This document shows positions 63,621 through 64,000 of a DNA stretch of 64,000 nucleotides, one piece after another. Both the position numbers and the translations under genes were made by a program. Under the pieces are notes generated by a model that had not been told where the DNA came from, ran no database searches, and worked only from the letters and a program-made list of their open reading frames with translations. Numbering within the stretch: the first letter of the stretch is position 1; every line of letters starts with the position of its first letter. This DNA is from JBHJHP01 sp042219825 (lineage in GTDB: Bacteria; Bacteroidota; Bacteroidia; Bacteroidales; UBA5342), in NCBI RefSeq assembly GCF_042219825.1, contig NZ_JBHJHQ010000002.1:186001-250000 (forward strand), given 5' to 3'.

Positions 63621-64000
63621 TTGAAGAGGCTGGAAGAATATATTATCCCTCTAAAGGGTTTGGAAAGCGGAAAACAGGAGTTGATGTTCCATGTTGAGAA
63701 GACGTTCATTGAGTGTTTTGATGATGACGAAATTTCGGATTCAGATGTTGATGTAATACTGTTGATTACAAAAACAACACGGACATTTGAGTTGCACTTT
63801 AAATTAAAAGGAACAGTTCATGTACCGTGTGACCGGTGTCTGGATGAAATGGATTTAAAAATTAAGGGAGAATTTAATCTTTACCTGAAATACGGAGAGG
63901 AATTCAGTGAAATTGACGATGAAGTAATAATCATACCAAGGGAAGAAGGATTTTTTGATCTTTCATCGTATGTGTATGAATTTGTTAAACTGAGCATTCC
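63621..64000 (+). CDS. DUF177 (YceD-like) protein, 3' end cut by window edge
   Basis: The frame is open from a stop at 63609 to the window end with no early ATG, and the first usable start is TTG at 63621, preceded by A-G-G-G-G-A. The 126 visible residues contain the DUF177 core with V-P-C-D-R-C (about residues 70-75) and a following acidic stretch. In many bacteria the YceD gene lies just before rpmF (ribosomal protein L32), so that gene is expected beyond the window. The role is probably in ribosome or rRNA biology. The non-ATG start is inferred. Confidence 0.75.
   Translation, partial: MKRLEEYIIPLKGLESGKQELMFHVEKTFIECFDDDEISDSDVDVILLITKTTRTFELHFKLKGTVHVPCDRCLDEMDLKIKGEFNLYLKYGEEFSEIDDEVIIIPREEGFFDLSSYVYEFVKLSI

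Noticed and set aside
1..64000. CRISPR arrays, tRNA, rRNA and insertion sequences
   Set aside because: No regularly spaced direct repeats, cloverleaf-like T-loop sequences, rRNA signatures or transposase motifs were found by reading.

Overview
The window comes from a Bacteroidota genome, most likely a Bacteroidia-type polysaccharide degrader. The evidence is: type IX secretion (T9SS) C-terminal sorting domains on six large secreted proteins; a hybrid two-component system (HTCS) of the class known only from this phylum's glycan loci; repeated TAnnTTTG promoter boxes; weak Shine-Dalgarno sites; and a eukaryotic-type NADP isocitrate dehydrogenase. No rRNA, tRNA, CRISPR array, transposase or phage gene was seen.

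Layout. (1) 2-2216: a small redox/electrophile-type gene group (carboxymuconolactone decarboxylase-like, cupin, tautomerase, DUF2255, and a convergent PNPOx-like protein). (2) 2217-2891: a gap with a gene remnant and a promoter. (3) 2892-30236: a glycan and glycoprotein degradation locus on the + strand: GH2, a cytosolic AraA-like sugar isomerase, a BNR_4 propeller (PL24/PL25/GH145-like), a kinase-less sensor/AraC regulator, two GH127 beta-L-arabinofuranosidase-type enzymes, GH42, and GH97 lying between two paralogous secreted HExxH proteins of unknown family. (4) 30325-33486: a four-gene minus-strand group (NAD(P)-binding protein, AraC regulator, DUF169, polysaccharide deacetylase). (5) 33759-45092: a full HTCS, a PL11 rhamnogalacturonan lyase fused to autotransporter-type strand repeats, and a second GH2, closed by a strong terminator. 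(6) 45231-64000: housekeeping and repair genes: DUF1801, a 43-codon ORF with its own promoter and terminator, YgiQ, a DnaQ/GIY-YIG fusion, icd, a PagL-like deacylase, an exonuclease/MltF/AddB-like operon, a serine hydrolase, an NAD(P)-binding protein, an ATP-grasp protein, a TPR-like protein, rsgA, a sensor kinase and the start of a DUF177/YceD gene.

How the locus may work. The T9SS-tagged enzymes (GH2, the five-module GH127, GH97, the two HExxH proteins, PL11) should act outside the cell or on its surface. The untagged signal-peptide or lipoprotein enzymes (BNR_4, the first GH127, GH42, the second GH2) should finish the oligosaccharides in the periplasm, and the isomerase should act on a released sugar in the cytoplasm. 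PL11, GH127, GH42, GH2 and a BNR_4 enzyme together suggest a pectic substrate (rhamnogalacturonan I) or a plant-type hydroxyproline-rich glycoprotein (arabinogalactan protein or extensin). No SusC/SusD pair is present in the window.

The strongest candidate for an undescribed system is the pair of HExxH proteins. They share an HEGIH motif with a downstream Glu at identical spacing, which is a gluzincin-like zinc site, and they sit among beta-L-arabinofuranosidases. This suggests a combined protease and glycosidase attack on a glycoprotein. The assignment is inference; no search could be run.
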